Origin: Acinetobacter puyangensis
Lineage (GTDB): Bacteria; Pseudomonadota; Gammaproteobacteria; Pseudomonadales; Moraxellaceae
Direction of reading: 5' to 3'
Assembly (NCBI RefSeq): GCF_900096995.1
Contig: NZ_OANT01000004.1
Location: 62,001 to 126,000, forward strand
DNA: 64,000 nucleotides
Position numbers and translations under genes: made by a program. Positions 54,558-64,000 of this stretch are shown one piece after another. Every line of letters starts with the position of its first letter. The stretch's first letter is position 1. The notes below the pieces were generated by a model that was not told where the DNA came from, searched no databases, and saw only the letters and a list, made by a program, of their open reading frames with translations.

Positions 54558-55007
54558 TTAAAACTTTTCCAAAAAGATTACCGTGGTTTTCCCTAAAACT
54601 TCCTGTTTAAAAATTCGATAGCCTTTACGTTGGTAAAGTTGAAGGTTACGGATACTTTTTTCTCCGGTATATAATTCAAAGCGTTTCGCAGATGAATACT
54701 CTTGTTCTAATTGATCTAAAATAGCTGAACCTAATCCTTGCCCTTGAAATTCGGGGTGTACAATTAAACGTCCAATATAACAGGTGTTATTCTCAATATA
54801 AGCCTGACCACTGGCGATAATATGGTCATTTTTTTCAATTTTTAGAATCAATCTTTGGGGGAATTCTTCGATATATTACGTTAAAGTTTGGGTAAGCGGT
54901 GGAATATTATCATCATTATTGAGTTCGGCCTCGGATTGGTAAGCCAACTTTTGTAATGCCAATAATTCTTCTGAATCGGAAAGTCTGGCCTGTGTAATTA
55001 ACATCAT
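54558..55007 (-). pseudogene. GNAT acetyltransferase gene interrupted by an in-frame TAA
   Basis: An ATG at 55005-55007 opens a frame that reads MMLITQARLSDSEELLALQK... LTQTLT and then meets TAA at 54876-54878. The same frame continues past the stop into YIEEFPQRLILKIEKND and the acetyl-CoA-binding core RLIVHPEFQGQGLGSAILDQLEQEY, with LYTGEKSIRNLQLYQRKGYRIF at the end. Together this would be a 149-codon GNAT domain of normal length. A single base change to a sense codon would restore it. It is a pseudogene, or a start at TTG 54849-54851 makes a shortened product. Confidence 0.7.
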
Positions 55008-55037
55008 ATTTGTCCTAACTATTTTTATTTAAATGAA

Positions 55038-55064
55038 AAAAACCTCGTACTCAACGAGGTTTTT
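55038..55064 (-). terminator. Intrinsic terminator of the gatCAB operon
   Basis: An 11-bp perfect stem (AAAAACCTCGT / ACGAGGTTTTT) with a 5-nt loop is followed on the minus strand by TTTTTTT. It lies 30-57 nt after the gatB stop and ends gatCAB. Confidence 0.92.
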
Positions 55065-55094
55065 ATCTCATAAAAAATAAGGGTTAGTCAACAA

Positions 55095-56549
55095 TTAACC
55101 AATCAACTTTTTCATCAATTCATTGACTTGTGCTGGATTGGCCTTACCACGAGAGGCTTTCATCACCTGACCAACCAGACCATTAAAGGCTTTGTCCTTA
55201 CCTGATTTGTACTCTTCCACCATTTTTTCATTGGCAGCAAGGACTTCTTTAATGATGGCCTCAATCGCACCGGTATCGGTTTCCTGTTTTAAGCCTTTCT
55301 CGCTGATAATCTCATCAGCAGATTGACCGTTGGATTCCCACATAAAGCCGAAGACCTGTTTGGCAATTTTACCGCTAATGGTGTTGTCCATGATACGTGC
55401 GATCATGCCGCCCAGTTGTTCTGCCGATACAGGGGAATGGGTAATTTCAAGGCCAGCTTTGTTCAGTGCACCTGAAAGTTCACCCATGACCCAGTTGGCT
55501 GCGAGTTTGGCCTGTTTGGCATCACCGGCAAATTTCACCACATCTTCAAAGAAATCTGCCATTTCACGGGAAAGGGTCAGTACACGAGCATCATATTCCG
55601 GGATTTGGTACTCACTGACAAAACGTTCACGACGTGCCGCAGGCAGTTCTGGTAAATCGGCCTGAATGGTTTGAATTTGTTGTTCCGTGATATGCACAGG
55701 TAACAAGTCGGGATCGGGGAAGTAGCGGTAATCGTTGGCTTCTTCTTTGGAACGCATGGAGCGAGTTTCCATTTTATTCGGGTCGAATAAACGGGTTTCC
55801 TGAATAATACGTCCACCACTTTCCAGAATTTCAATTTGACGTTCGATTTCGACATCAATGGCTTTTTCGATAAAGCGGAAAGAGTTGATGTTTTTCAGTT
55901 CGCAACGGGTACCAAATTCATCGCCAGGACGACGCAGGGACACGTTACAGTCACAGCGGAACGAACCTTCTGCCATATTGCCATCGGAAATCCCGAGCCA
56001 GCGTACCAATGTATGAATGGTACGTACATAGGCAACAGCTTCTTCCACCGAACGCATATCCGGTTCAGATACGATCTCAAGTAAAGGTGTACCGGCACGG
56101 TTCAGGTCGATTCCGGTATAGCCTGCAAAGTCTTCGTGCAGTGATTTTCCGGCATCTTCTTCCAGATGGGCGCGGGTTACGCCAACACGCTTGGTACTGC
56201 CATCTTCCAGATGAATATCGACAAAGCCTTTACCGACAATAGGATTGTCCATCTGGCTGATTTGATAACCTTTAGGCAAATCCGGATAAAAATAGTTTTT
56301 ACGGGCAAATACCGAGTTACGGTCAATTTCTGCATTAATACCCAAACCAAAACGAATAGCTTTGTTGACGACTTCGGCATTTAATACTGGTAATACGCCG
56401 GGCATGGCAAGATCAACCAGACTGGCTTGGGTATTTGGTTCTGCACCAAATTCAATACTGGAGCCGGAGAAAATTTTGGAATGTGTGTTGAGCTGAGTGT
56501 GGATCTCAAGACCGATAACGACTTCCCAGCCTTCAATGAGTTTTGCCAT
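55095..56549 (-). CDS. gatB: Aspartyl/glutamyl-tRNA amidotransferase subunit B
   Basis: GatB is the tRNA-binding and kinase subunit of GatCAB, which converts misacylated Glu-tRNA(Gln) and Asp-tRNA(Asn) to the amides. The 484-aa protein has [24 protein letters not shown] at the start, the [19 protein letters not shown] segment, and the YqeY-like helical tail ([28 protein letters not shown]). Start and gatA stop overlap (TAATG). The terminator follows. The four tRNA-Gln genes in this window supply one substrate class if GlnRS is absent or shared; GlnRS is not in the window. Confidence 0.97.
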   Translation of the reverse strand: MAKLIEGWEVVIGLEIHTQLNTHSKIFSGSSIEFGAEPNTQASLVDLAMPGVLPVLNAEVVNKAIRFGLGINAEIDRNSVFARKNYFYPDLPKGYQISQMDNPIVGKGFVDIHLEDGSTKRVGVTRAHLEEDAGKSLHEDFAGYTGIDLNRAGTPLLEIVSEPDMRSVEEAVAYVRTIHTLVRWLGISDGNMAEGSFRCDCNVSLRRPGDEFGTRCELKNINSFRFIEKAIDVEIERQIEILESGGRIIQETRLFDPNKMETRSMRSKEEANDYRYFPDPDLLPVHITEQQIQTIQADLPELPAARRERFVSEYQIPEYDARVLTLSREMADFFEDVVKFAGDAKQAKLAANWVMGELSGALNKAGLEITHSPVSAEQLGGMIARIMDNTISGKIAKQVFGFMWESNGQSADEIISEKGLKQETDTGAIEAIIKEVLAANEKMVEEYKSGKDKAFNGLVGQVMKASRGKANPAQVNELMKKLIG

Positions 56550-58027
56550 TATGCATTCTCCTCAGCAATTGCCGCACGTTTTGTATGCCAGTCAGTGACC
56601 TGTTGATATTGATGAACGATTGATAGCAATTGTGATTCAGACCAGTAGTTACCAATCAGTTGTAGACCAACTGGTAAGTTGTGCTGATCAAAGCCAACCG
56701 GTGCATTGATGGCGGGTAAACCTGCTAGGTTGACTGCAATGGTATAAATATCACCGAGATAAATTTCAACCGGATCCAGTGATGCACCGATTTTATAGGC
56801 AGTGGTAGGTGCAGAAGGCGCTGCAATCACATCCACCTGCTCAAACGCTTTTAAAAAGTCTTGTTGGATTAAACGACGTACTTTTTGTGCTTTGACATAA
56901 TACGCATCGTAATAACCGGCAGACAGGGCATAAGTACCAATCAGAATACGACGTTGTACTTCTGCGCCAAATCCTTCCGAGCGAGAACGACGATAAAGAT
57001 CATTCAAATCCTGCGGATTTTCACAGCGATAGCCATAACGTACGCCATCATAACGTGACAAGTTTGAAGAGGCTTCGGCAGGTGCGATCAGATAATAGGT
57101 GGGTACATAGGCATCGACCATGGATAGATCAATCTCGACCAGTGTCGCGCCCAGCTCTTCCAATTGTTTTAAAGACTGCTCGACACGCGCACGAACGTCT
57201 GCATCCAAACCTTTGACATCAAAATACTGTTTTGGAATCCCAATGCGTAAACCTTTGATGCTGGTTTGATTTAGATTGGCGACATAATTATCGACGTCTT
57301 GGTCAATCGAAGTGGAATCCTTGGCATCATGACCAGCCATCACATTGAGCAAATAGGCGCAATCTTCTGCTGAACGTGCCAGTGGACCACCTTGATCCAT
57401 AGAAGAGGCGTAGGCAATCATACCGAAGCGTGAGACGCGACCATAAGTAGGTTTTAAGCCTGTCAGACCACAGAACGATGCCGGCTGACGGATAGAACCA
57501 CCGGTATCTGTTCCGGTGCTAAAGGGTGCCAGATCAGCCGCAACGGAGGCTGCCGAACCGCCTGATGAACCACCTGACACATGCTGTAAATTCCATGGGT
57601 TTTTGGTTGCACCGTAATAGGAGTTTTCAGTGGCAGAGCCCATGGCAAATTCATCCATGTTGACTTTGCCCAGCGTGACCAGACCTGCGGCTTTGGCTTT
57701 GGCCACCACAGTCGCATCATAGGGTGAAATAAAATTATCCAGCATTTTTGAACCGGCAGTGGTTTTAATCCCTTGGGTACAAAAAATATCTTTATGGGCC
57801 AGTGGAATACCAGTTAAGACAGTGGCTTTGCCTGCCTGAATGGCTGCATCGGCAGTATCGGCCTGTGACAATGCAAACTCGGGCGTAACTGTGACAAAAC
57901 TATTAACTTGCGCATCAATTTTTTCGATACGGTTTAAATAGTGCTGTGTCAGTTCACGAGAGGAAAACTGTCCTGATGACAAACCTTCAGACAGTTGTCG
58001 GATAGATAAACGGTGTAAATCAGTCAT
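56549..58027 (-). CDS. gatA: Aspartyl/glutamyl-tRNA amidotransferase subunit A
   Basis: GatA is the glutaminase subunit that liberates ammonia for GatB. The 492-aa protein has the amidase signature with catalytic Lys79 (AHKDIF), cis-Ser154 (GGSSGG) and Ser178 ([14 protein letters not shown]), in the usual spacing. The gene overlaps gatB by 1 nt and follows gatC by 53 nt. The length and end ([20 protein letters not shown]) are normal. Confidence 0.97.
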   Translation of the reverse strand: MTDLHRLSIRQLSEGLSSGQFSSRELTQHYLNRIEKIDAQVNSFVTVTPEFALSQADTADAAIQAGKATVLTGIPLAHKDIFCTQGIKTTAGSKMLDNFISPYDATVVAKAKAAGLVTLGKVNMDEFAMGSATENSYYGATKNPWNLQHVSGGSSGGSAASVAADLAPFSTGTDTGGSIRQPASFCGLTGLKPTYGRVSRFGMIAYASSMDQGGPLARSAEDCAYLLNVMAGHDAKDSTSIDQDVDNYVANLNQTSIKGLRIGIPKQYFDVKGLDADVRARVEQSLKQLEELGATLVEIDLSMVDAYVPTYYLIAPAEASSNLSRYDGVRYGYRCENPQDLNDLYRRSRSEGFGAEVQRRILIGTYALSAGYYDAYYVKAQKVRRLIQQDFLKAFEQVDVIAAPSAPTTAYKIGASLDPVEIYLGDIYTIAVNLAGLPAINAPVGFDQHNLPVGLQLIGNYWSESQLLSIVHQYQQVTDWHTKRAAIAEENA

Positions 58028-58080
58028 AAGTCTTTTCTTTATATATTCAAATTTATTTCAAAAAAACAATCGAACAAATT

Positions 58081-58395
58081 TTATTCAATCACACGAGGTA
58101 CAAGATACAATCCATCCTGTGTTAATGGGGCGACAGCCTGATATTGCTCCCGATGATTGGTTTCACTTACAACATCGCTACGTAATGGCTGTGGATGGTC
58201 AAAAGGACTTTTCAAAGGTTCAATACCCTCGGTATTAATGCCTTTTAAATGTTCCATCATCAATAAAATTTTATTTAAACTTGTAGCATATTCAATTGCT
58301 TGTGCATCATTGAGTGAGAGTTTTGCAAGCGTTGCAATGCCTGATACTGTCTGTGCATTCAAGTCTGTAGATTGTTGCGCTTCCGATGAAGACAT
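58081..58395 (-). CDS. gatC: Aspartyl/glutamyl-tRNA amidotransferase subunit C
   Basis: GatC wraps around GatA to stabilise the GatCAB complex. From ATG 58393-58395 the product is 104 aa, with GIATLAKLSLNDAQAIEYATSLNKILLMMEHLKGINTEGIEPL as the family core and the R-x-D-V-V end (PLRSDVVSETN). AGGTGA lies 7 nt upstream of this ATG; a longer reading to 58428 has no support. It is the first gene of gatCAB, divergent from mreB. Confidence 0.95.
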   Translation of the reverse strand: MSSSEAQQSTDLNAQTVSGIATLAKLSLNDAQAIEYATSLNKILLMMEHLKGINTEGIEPLKSPFDHPQPLRSDVVSETNHREQYQAVAPLTQDGLYLVPRVIE

Positions 58396-58448
58396 GCCGT
58401 CACCTAATTCATTTTCAAAAAAAATCAAAATATCGTGCGTTATAATAA

Positions 58449-59570
<1,122 letters not shown>

Positions 59571-59588
59571 GTTTAAGGAAGAAAGACG

Positions 59589-60443
59589 GTGCAAACCATT
59601 TTAACCAGACAGCCACCGTCTTTTCGTTCGTTTGTTCTTGCGATTATTGTTTCGATTGTTGCCTTGTTTATCAATTGGCAATTTCCTCAAGTTGTTCAGC
59701 CTGTTCGGGATGTATTAAAAGCTGCCTATAATCCAATTTATGCAGTGGCGAATTATCCTGTGCTTTCAGGGGACTGGATGCGACTACAGGTCAAATCCGA
59801 ACAGGATTTACGCCGTGAGAATACTGCCTTGCGTGCAGAGTTATTACAGGCTCAGGTTCGCTTACAAAAACTTTCCGAATTATCGGCCGAGAATGCCCGT
59901 TTGCGTGGTTTGGTCAATACCCCATTAATTATTGATGGACGTGTTTTGATTGCAGAAACCATCGGTGTTGATTCCAACCCCCTCAATCATATTTTAATTA
60001 TCAATAAAGGCCGTGCCGAGCATGTGCAAGAAGGGCAAACCATACTGGATGATAAGGGCATTATGGGACAAGTCATCAGTGTCTATCCACATAGCGCCCG
60101 TGTCATGTTACTGTCAGATAAAGATAGCTCAATTTCGGTTCGTCTGGAGCGTACCGGAATGCGGGCCATTGTTTCTGGTAAAGGTGACTATGGTGAGCTT
60201 GAGATGGAGTATGTGCCTTCCAGTTCGGATATTAAGGTAGGCGATCAAGTTTATAGTTCTGGTTTGGGTGAACGTTATCCGGCAGGTTATCTGGTGGGTA
60301 TGGTGAGTAAAATACAGCGCCATCATTCCGGTGAGTTTGCACAAATCATGGTGAAACCAGCAGCACAACTGGCAAGTGGGCATCATGTGGTGGTGTTATT
60401 TTCTCAGGGGCTAGCGCAGGAGCAACCGAATGCAACTCGCTAA
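59589..60443 (+). CDS. mreC: Cell shape-determining protein MreC
   Basis: MreC is a bitopic inner-membrane protein that links MreB to the peptidoglycan synthases. The 284-aa protein starts at GTG with AAGGAAG upstream. One membrane segment lies at about residues 13-32, followed by a coiled coil (EQDLRRENTALRAELLQAQVRLQKLSELSAENARLRGL) and two beta-domains containing GVDSNPLNHILIINKG and GDYGELEMEYVPSSSDI. The mreD gene starts 14 nt before its stop codon. Confidence 0.95.
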   Translation: MQTILTRQPPSFRSFVLAIIVSIVALFINWQFPQVVQPVRDVLKAAYNPIYAVANYPVLSGDWMRLQVKSEQDLRRENTALRAELLQAQVRLQKLSELSAENARLRGLVNTPLIIDGRVLIAETIGVDSNPLNHILIINKGRAEHVQEGQTILDDKGIMGQVISVYPHSARVMLLSDKDSSISVRLERTGMRAIVSGKGDYGELEMEYVPSSSDIKVGDQVYSSGLGERYPAGYLVGMVSKIQRHHSGEFAQIMVKPAAQLASGHHVVVLFSQGLAQEQPNATR

Positions 60444-60924
60444 AAAAGAAAATTTTCAAAGCAAGGACCCTTTATGGGCAATCATTTTTTCGATTGTGAT
60501 TGCTTCGGTGTTAATGGTTTATCCACTATCTTATGAACTTAGCGCATGGCGACCTGCATTTATGTTGCTGGTCATGCTGTTTTGGGTGTTATGCCAACCA
60601 GCTTGGTGTGGCGTGTGGTTTGCATTTGTACTGGGTATGGTCACTGATTTGTTGATGGAAATGCCTTTGGGGGCAAATGCCATGAGTTTTGTCATATTGG
60701 CATTTTCTGTCCGATACTTTACTCGTGACAAAAGGGTAATGACCGAATCTAATCTATGGGCGATTTGCGCTTTGTCCGTGGTGGCATATTTATTACAAAC
60801 CTGGTTAATTCTGATTATGTCTGGTGAATATGTATCGATTATTCGTCACTGGACACCTTTATTGAGCAGTATTTTAATTTGGCCATTGGTTTATTTTGGA
60901 TTAAAAAAATGGCGCGCCGTATAA
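60430..60924 (+). CDS. mreD: Rod shape-determining protein MreD
   Basis: MreD is a small integral membrane protein of the elongasome. The 164-aa product has about five hydrophobic segments: LWAIIFSIVIASVLMVYPLSYEL at the start and WAICALSVVAYLLQTWLILIMSG in the last third. The first 14 nt of the gene overlap mreC, and its final 16 nt overlap the maf start. The tight overlaps imply translational coupling through mreC-mreD-maf. Confidence 0.92.
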   Translation: MQLAKKENFQSKDPLWAIIFSIVIASVLMVYPLSYELSAWRPAFMLLVMLFWVLCQPAWCGVWFAFVLGMVTDLLMEMPLGANAMSFVILAFSVRYFTRDKRVMTESNLWAICALSVVAYLLQTWLILIMSGEYVSIIRHWTPLLSSILIWPLVYFGLKKWRAV

Positions 60925-61487
60925 TACTTGCTTCACAATCACCTCGCCGTAAAGAGTTATTACAACAAGTCGGTCTAGTATTCGATGTTGTGGTGGCCGA
61001 TATTGATGAATCGGTGCAGACCGGTGAGTCCGCTGATGCTTATGTGCTACGCGTAGCAAGCAACAAAGCGCAGGTGGTTGCAGGACAGTATCCTGATGCC
61101 ATTGTGATCGCTGCCGATACCACAGTAAGTATTGACGATCAAATCCTGACCAAGCCACAGGATTTACAGGATGCAATGCGGATGTGGCGTTTACTCTCCG
61201 GACGTGCACATACGGTAAAAACCACCGTTGTGATGTGCTGTTCAAATAAAATTTGGCATGATACAGTCACAACACAGGTCGACTTTAAAGATTTAACAGA
61301 TACAGAAATGTTTGCTTATTGGCAAACAGGCGAACCGCAGGACAAAGCTGGCGGTTATGCTATTCAGGGTCGTGCGGCTGCATGGGTCAAACGAATTGAA
61401 GGCAGTTATTCCAATGTTGTGGGATTGCCACTGTTTGAAACATTACAATTACTCGCTCAGGCGCAGCACGCACAGCCTCTGAACTGA
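60909..61487 (+). CDS. maf: Maf-family nucleotide pyrophosphatase
   Basis: Maf hydrolyses non-canonical and canonical nucleoside triphosphates, notably dTTP/UTP, and is linked to cell-division control. The 192-aa protein starts RRIILASQSPRRKELLQQVGL, with IVIAADTTVSIDDQILTKPQD and AGGYAIQGRAAAWVKRIEGSYSNVVGLP as the later motifs. The second group (AADTTV, QGRA) fits the YhdE/dTTPase branch. It begins within mreD and is followed by rng 34 nt on, the standard mreBCD-maf-rng order. Confidence 0.94.
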   Translation: MARRIILASQSPRRKELLQQVGLVFDVVVADIDESVQTGESADAYVLRVASNKAQVVAGQYPDAIVIAADTTVSIDDQILTKPQDLQDAMRMWRLLSGRAHTVKTTVVMCCSNKIWHDTVTTQVDFKDLTDTEMFAYWQTGEPQDKAGGYAIQGRAAAWVKRIEGSYSNVVGLPLFETLQLLAQAQHAQPLN

Positions 61488-61521
61488 AAGGAATTTACAT
61501 TTAACATTTAGGTTAATCATC

Positions 61522-62976
61522 ATGGCTGATGAGTTGTTAATTAACATCACTCCGATGGAGTGCCGTGTCGCTTTAATTGAAAATGGCACGGTGAACGAGT
61601 TGTTTGTTGAGCGGGCTGCAAAACGTGGTCTGGTTGGAAATATTTATAACGGTAAAATTGTACGTGTTTTACCCGGAATGCAGGCTGCATTTGTTGATAT
61701 CGGGCAATCCCGTACGGCTTTTTTGCACCTGAATGATATGGTCTGGTCACGGACCCAGTCTGCACCCAATATTTTTGAGCTACTGCATCCTGGACAGGTT
61801 CTATCGGTACAGGTGATGAAGGACATGTTGGGTTCGAAAGGTGCAAGACTGACCACTGATCTTTCGATTCCTTCGCGTTATCTGGTGTTGATGCCTTATG
61901 GCAATCATACCGGTGTATCACAGCGTATCGAGCAGGAAGAAGAACGTCTAAGATTAAGAAATTTAATCGAGCAATTGCAACAACAACTGAAATTACCCGG
62001 TAGTTTGATTGTGCGTACCGCGGCCGAAGGAATTTCCGAACAGGAAATTTGTCAAGACATGGCTTACTTGGCAAAGCTGTGGGAATATATTCAACGTAAA
62101 CAAAAAGAAGTCGAAGCAACAGGACTGATTTTTGAGGAATTACCGCTACCACAGCGGGTCATTCGTGATCTGGCCAGTGAAGATACCAGTAAAATTTATG
62201 TTGATTCCAGAGAAATATTTCATAAATTGCAGGAATTCGTTGCCGAATTTGTACCCAGCATTCAGGATCGTTTGATTCATTATCCTGGCGAACGTCCGCT
62301 GTTTGATTTGTACAATGTTGAAGAAGATATCCAGAAAGCCTTACAAACCCGGGTTGATTTAAAATCTGGTGGTTATCTGATGATTGACCAGACCGAAGCA
62401 ATGACTACCATTGATGTCAATACTGGTTCATATGTGGGTGGACGTTCACTCGAAGATACAGTATTTAAAACCAATCTTGAAGCAACCCAAGTGATTACCC
62501 GACAGCTTCGGTTAAGGAATCTGGGCGGTATCATTATCATTGACTTTATTGACATGCAGGAAGCAGAGCATCGTGATGAAGTGATGAAAATTCTCGAAAA
62601 AATGCTTGAGCGTGACCATGCCAAGACCAAAATTACTCAAGTGTCTGAACTTGGGCTGGTTGAAATGACACGCAAACGCACCCGAGAATCATTAGAACAT
62701 TTACTTTGTGAGTCGTGTCCGACCTGTCAAGGCCGTGGTTATGTCAAAACAGCAGAAACAGTGTGTTACGAGATATTTCGTGAAATTATGCGATATGCAA
62801 GAGCTTACGAATCTCAGCGTGCTTATACCATCGTTGCGCACCCATCCGTGATTGATAGTTTACTCACCACCGAGGCAGCTGCAGTGGCGGATTTAGAGCA
62901 TTTCATTGACCGCATCATTAAGTTTCAGGTCGAAAATTTATATACGCAAGAGCAGTACGACATTATTCTGAGTTAG
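61522..62976 (+). CDS. rng: Ribonuclease G
   Basis: RNase G is an endonuclease for the 5' end of 16S rRNA and some mRNAs. The 484-aa protein has the S1-type RNA-binding domain (RGLVGNIYNGKIVRVLPGMQAAFVDIGQSRTAFLH), the RNase E/G catalytic region with metal-binding acidic residues (TTIDVNTGSYVGGRSLEDTVFKTNLEA), and the zinc-link CPTCQGRG near residue 405. It lacks the C-terminal scaffold of RNase E, so it is RNase G. It ends the mreBCD operon. Confidence 0.96.
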   Translation: MADELLINITPMECRVALIENGTVNELFVERAAKRGLVGNIYNGKIVRVLPGMQAAFVDIGQSRTAFLHLNDMVWSRTQSAPNIFELLHPGQVLSVQVMKDMLGSKGARLTTDLSIPSRYLVLMPYGNHTGVSQRIEQEEERLRLRNLIEQLQQQLKLPGSLIVRTAAEGISEQEICQDMAYLAKLWEYIQRKQKEVEATGLIFEELPLPQRVIRDLASEDTSKIYVDSREIFHKLQEFVAEFVPSIQDRLIHYPGERPLFDLYNVEEDIQKALQTRVDLKSGGYLMIDQTEAMTTIDVNTGSYVGGRSLEDTVFKTNLEATQVITRQLRLRNLGGIIIIDFIDMQEAEHRDEVMKILEKMLERDHAKTKITQVSELGLVEMTRKRTRESLEHLLCESCPTCQGRGYVKTAETVCYEIFREIMRYARAYESQRAYTIVAHPSVIDSLLTTEAAAVADLEHFIDRIIKFQVENLYTQEQYDIILS

Positions 62977-63140
62977 CAAAAGTTACCAAACTGTAACCGA
63001 ATTTATTCAATGCTTTGTTACATCTGCAATTTTACTTTTTGCCTATAGTTTTGAATACTATAACCATCATCAAGGTGATAGCCAAGTGTTAGCCAAAAGT
63101 CGTCTTTAATGATGATTTACAAGCCAAGAGGTGAATGATT

Positions 63141-63299
63141 ATGGATGCAAAAGTGATTTTAAAAACAGGTGCGACAGCAATCGAATTTGCAAGATTTAAT
63201 CGTTGCTATTTGCTTGCAGAATCCGGTGAAGAGATTAAAGTAACCAAAGAAATGGTACGTCTTGCATGTACACAGCTTTTATCGCGTTGTAAAAAATAA
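63141..63299 (+). CDS. 52-aa hypothetical protein
   Basis: A 52-aa frame (MDAKVILKTGATAIEFARFNRC... ending LLSRCKK) is preceded by AGAGGTG 7 nt before its ATG. It is a small mixed alpha/beta-like protein with three cysteines, without signal or membrane segment. It lies 164 nt after rng, outside the mre operon. A hairpin follows at 63328. I recognise no family. The ribosome-binding site and amphipathic composition make it credible. Confidence 0.65.
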   Translation: MDAKVILKTGATAIEFARFNRCYLLAESGEEIKVTKEMVRLACTQLLSRCKK

Positions 63300-63327
63300 T
63301 TCTTAGATTTACATTTACGCTGAAATG

Positions 63328-63351
63328 GAAAGGGAAATAAGTTTCCCTTTC
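63328..63351. terminator. Hairpin between the 52-aa gene and WS/DGAT gene
   Basis: A 10-bp perfect stem (GAAAGGGAAA / TTTCCCTTTC) with a 4-nt loop lies 28 nt after the small gene. T-runs are absent, so termination is uncertain. It is tail-to-tail with the WS/DGAT gene. Confidence 0.6.
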
Positions 63352-63410
63352 ACTGGTTGCGAGTAAAGACCGCGCTGATTCATCATATTAAGATAACTAA
63401 CCAGAGAGAT

Positions 63411-64000
63411 CTAGCCAACTTTCTCAACTTTAGATTGCGTCTTACACAGATGCTCAAAGGTTTGAATTTCTTCTTCCAGCAATCCCAATAATGACTGCAT
63501 TCTTGGCATGGACTGACGACAGGCAGTTAACCCTACTTCAAGTTTATCCAAATAGCTGGTCATGGTGATATTCAGTGCCTGACCATCCAGTACAATTGAG
63601 GCTGGGTAGAGTGCATCAAGTTTTGCACCATTCCAGTAAAGCGGTTCGGTTGGTCCTGGTACATTGGAAATTACTAAATTAAAGGCCTGATGTTTAGGCA
63701 TTAAGCCGGACAAAATATTGACACCTGCCGGACCATAGACCAAAGCACTGTAATTGAGGATTTGCTGCGCAGTCATGCGTTTAAAGCGCTCTTTGGCATG
63801 TTGCATACTACGCTGGATAATTGCAATACGTTCTAGTGGATTGGCCTTATGCGTCGCCAGATTGGCCAGAATCATGGTGATCTGGTTACCATGGTCTGAA
63901 TCATCATTACGGATAGAGGCTGGGACCATGGCAATCAATGGTCGTTTAGGTAGTTGATTAATAGATAATAGATATGAACGAATTGCCCCTGCACAGACCG
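63411..64000 (-). CDS. WS/DGAT wax ester synthase/acyltransferase, C-terminal part
   Basis: The open frame runs to the right edge of the window without a stop, so the N-terminus (with the HHxxxDG catalytic motif) lies outside. The visible part includes CAGAIRSYLLSINQLPKRPLIAMVPASIRND and ISNVPGPTEPLYWNGAKLDALYPASIVLDGQALNITMTSYLDKLEVGLTACRQSMP in outline, typical of the bacterial WS/DGAT family. Acinetobacter uses these enzymes to make wax esters and triacylglycerol from acyl-CoA. Whether this is the main enzyme or a paralogue cannot be told here. Confidence 0.93.
   Translation of the reverse strand, partial: VCAGAIRSYLLSINQLPKRPLIAMVPASIRNDDSDHGNQITMILANLATHKANPLERIAIIQRSMQHAKERFKRMTAQQILNYSALVYGPAGVNILSGLMPKHQAFNLVISNVPGPTEPLYWNGAKLDALYPASIVLDGQALNITMTSYLDKLEVGLTACRQSMPRMQSLLGLLEEEIQTFEHLCKTQSKVEKVG

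Overview
This 64 kb window is chromosomal core sequence from a gamma-proteobacterium, almost certainly an Acinetobacter or a close member of the Moraxellaceae. The evidence is the AT-rich coding sequence, the encoded proteins (RpoD with an adjacent DUF493 gene, a PA3496-type acidic protein, long BamD, single LolC/E-type permease, WS/DGAT wax ester synthase) and the gene orders lolB-ispE-tRNA(Gln)-prs-rplY-pth, mreBCD-maf-rng and gatCAB. The species cannot be fixed from the sequence. I see no prophage, insertion sequence, plasmid gene, CRISPR array or rRNA operon.

Layout. 1-4.1 kb: a partial gene, lipB, a divergent smvR/smvA-type efflux pair, a small membrane protein and ybeD. 4.1-9.4 kb: rpoD, two small or medium cytoplasmic proteins, gltS and a DedA protein. 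9.4-15.1 kb: tpm with a divergent MerR regulator, trhO, a DUF1289 protein, ribB with an FMN riboswitch, a PadR regulator with a siderophore-interacting flavoprotein, and panD. 15.2-21.5 kb (all minus): TPR lipoprotein-type gene, lolB, ispE, four tRNA-Gln(TTG), prs, rplY, pth. 21.5-28.5 kb: hemA, dnaG, bamD, rluD, pgeF and a flavodoxin-like gene. 28.5-32.3 kb: EamA transporter, MocR-type regulator, smpB, coaD, ferredoxin. 32.4-36.8 kb: rnpB, tRNA-Met, a small secreted protein, serC, a 45-aa membrane protein, an unknown protein and a YaiI-family protein. 36.8-45.5 kb: EamA transporter, lolC/E-lolD, comEC, an LpxL-like acyltransferase, an S49 peptidase and an alpha/beta hydrolase. 45.6-51.5 kb: a likely glutarate/glutaryl-CoA catabolic cluster (CoA-transferase, MFS carrier, gcdH, LysR regulator) and a flavin-reductase-like gene. 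51.7-55.0 kb: SbmA-like transporter, two unknown exported proteins and a GNAT gene broken by a stop codon. 55.1-64 kb: gatCAB, divergent mreBCD-maf-rng, a 52-aa protein and the C-terminal part of a WS/DGAT acyltransferase.

How the genes work together. Several small regulator-target modules are readable from DNA: two dyad operators between smvR and smvA, a MerR-type 19-bp-spacer promoter for tpm, AGATA/TATCT dyads ahead of the PadR-flavoprotein operon, and TGTAC-N6-GTACA plus repeats between the EamA exporter and the MocR regulator. Other groups serve envelope biogenesis (lolB, LolCE/D, bamD, mreBCD, the acyltransferase), translation (tRNAs, prs/pth/rplY, gatCAB, smpB, rnpB) and cofactor supply (lipB, ribB, panD, coaD, hemA, ispE).

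The most unusual features are not protein genes. The RNase P RNA carries a palindromic repeat about 70 nt long in place of its usual P12 helix. Four tandem tRNA-Gln copies begin inside the stop codon of ispE. The leader between the tRNAs and prs holds three degenerate repeats with hairpins of changing sequence but conserved pairing. A nested stem-loop after the UPF0149 gene could be a small RNA.
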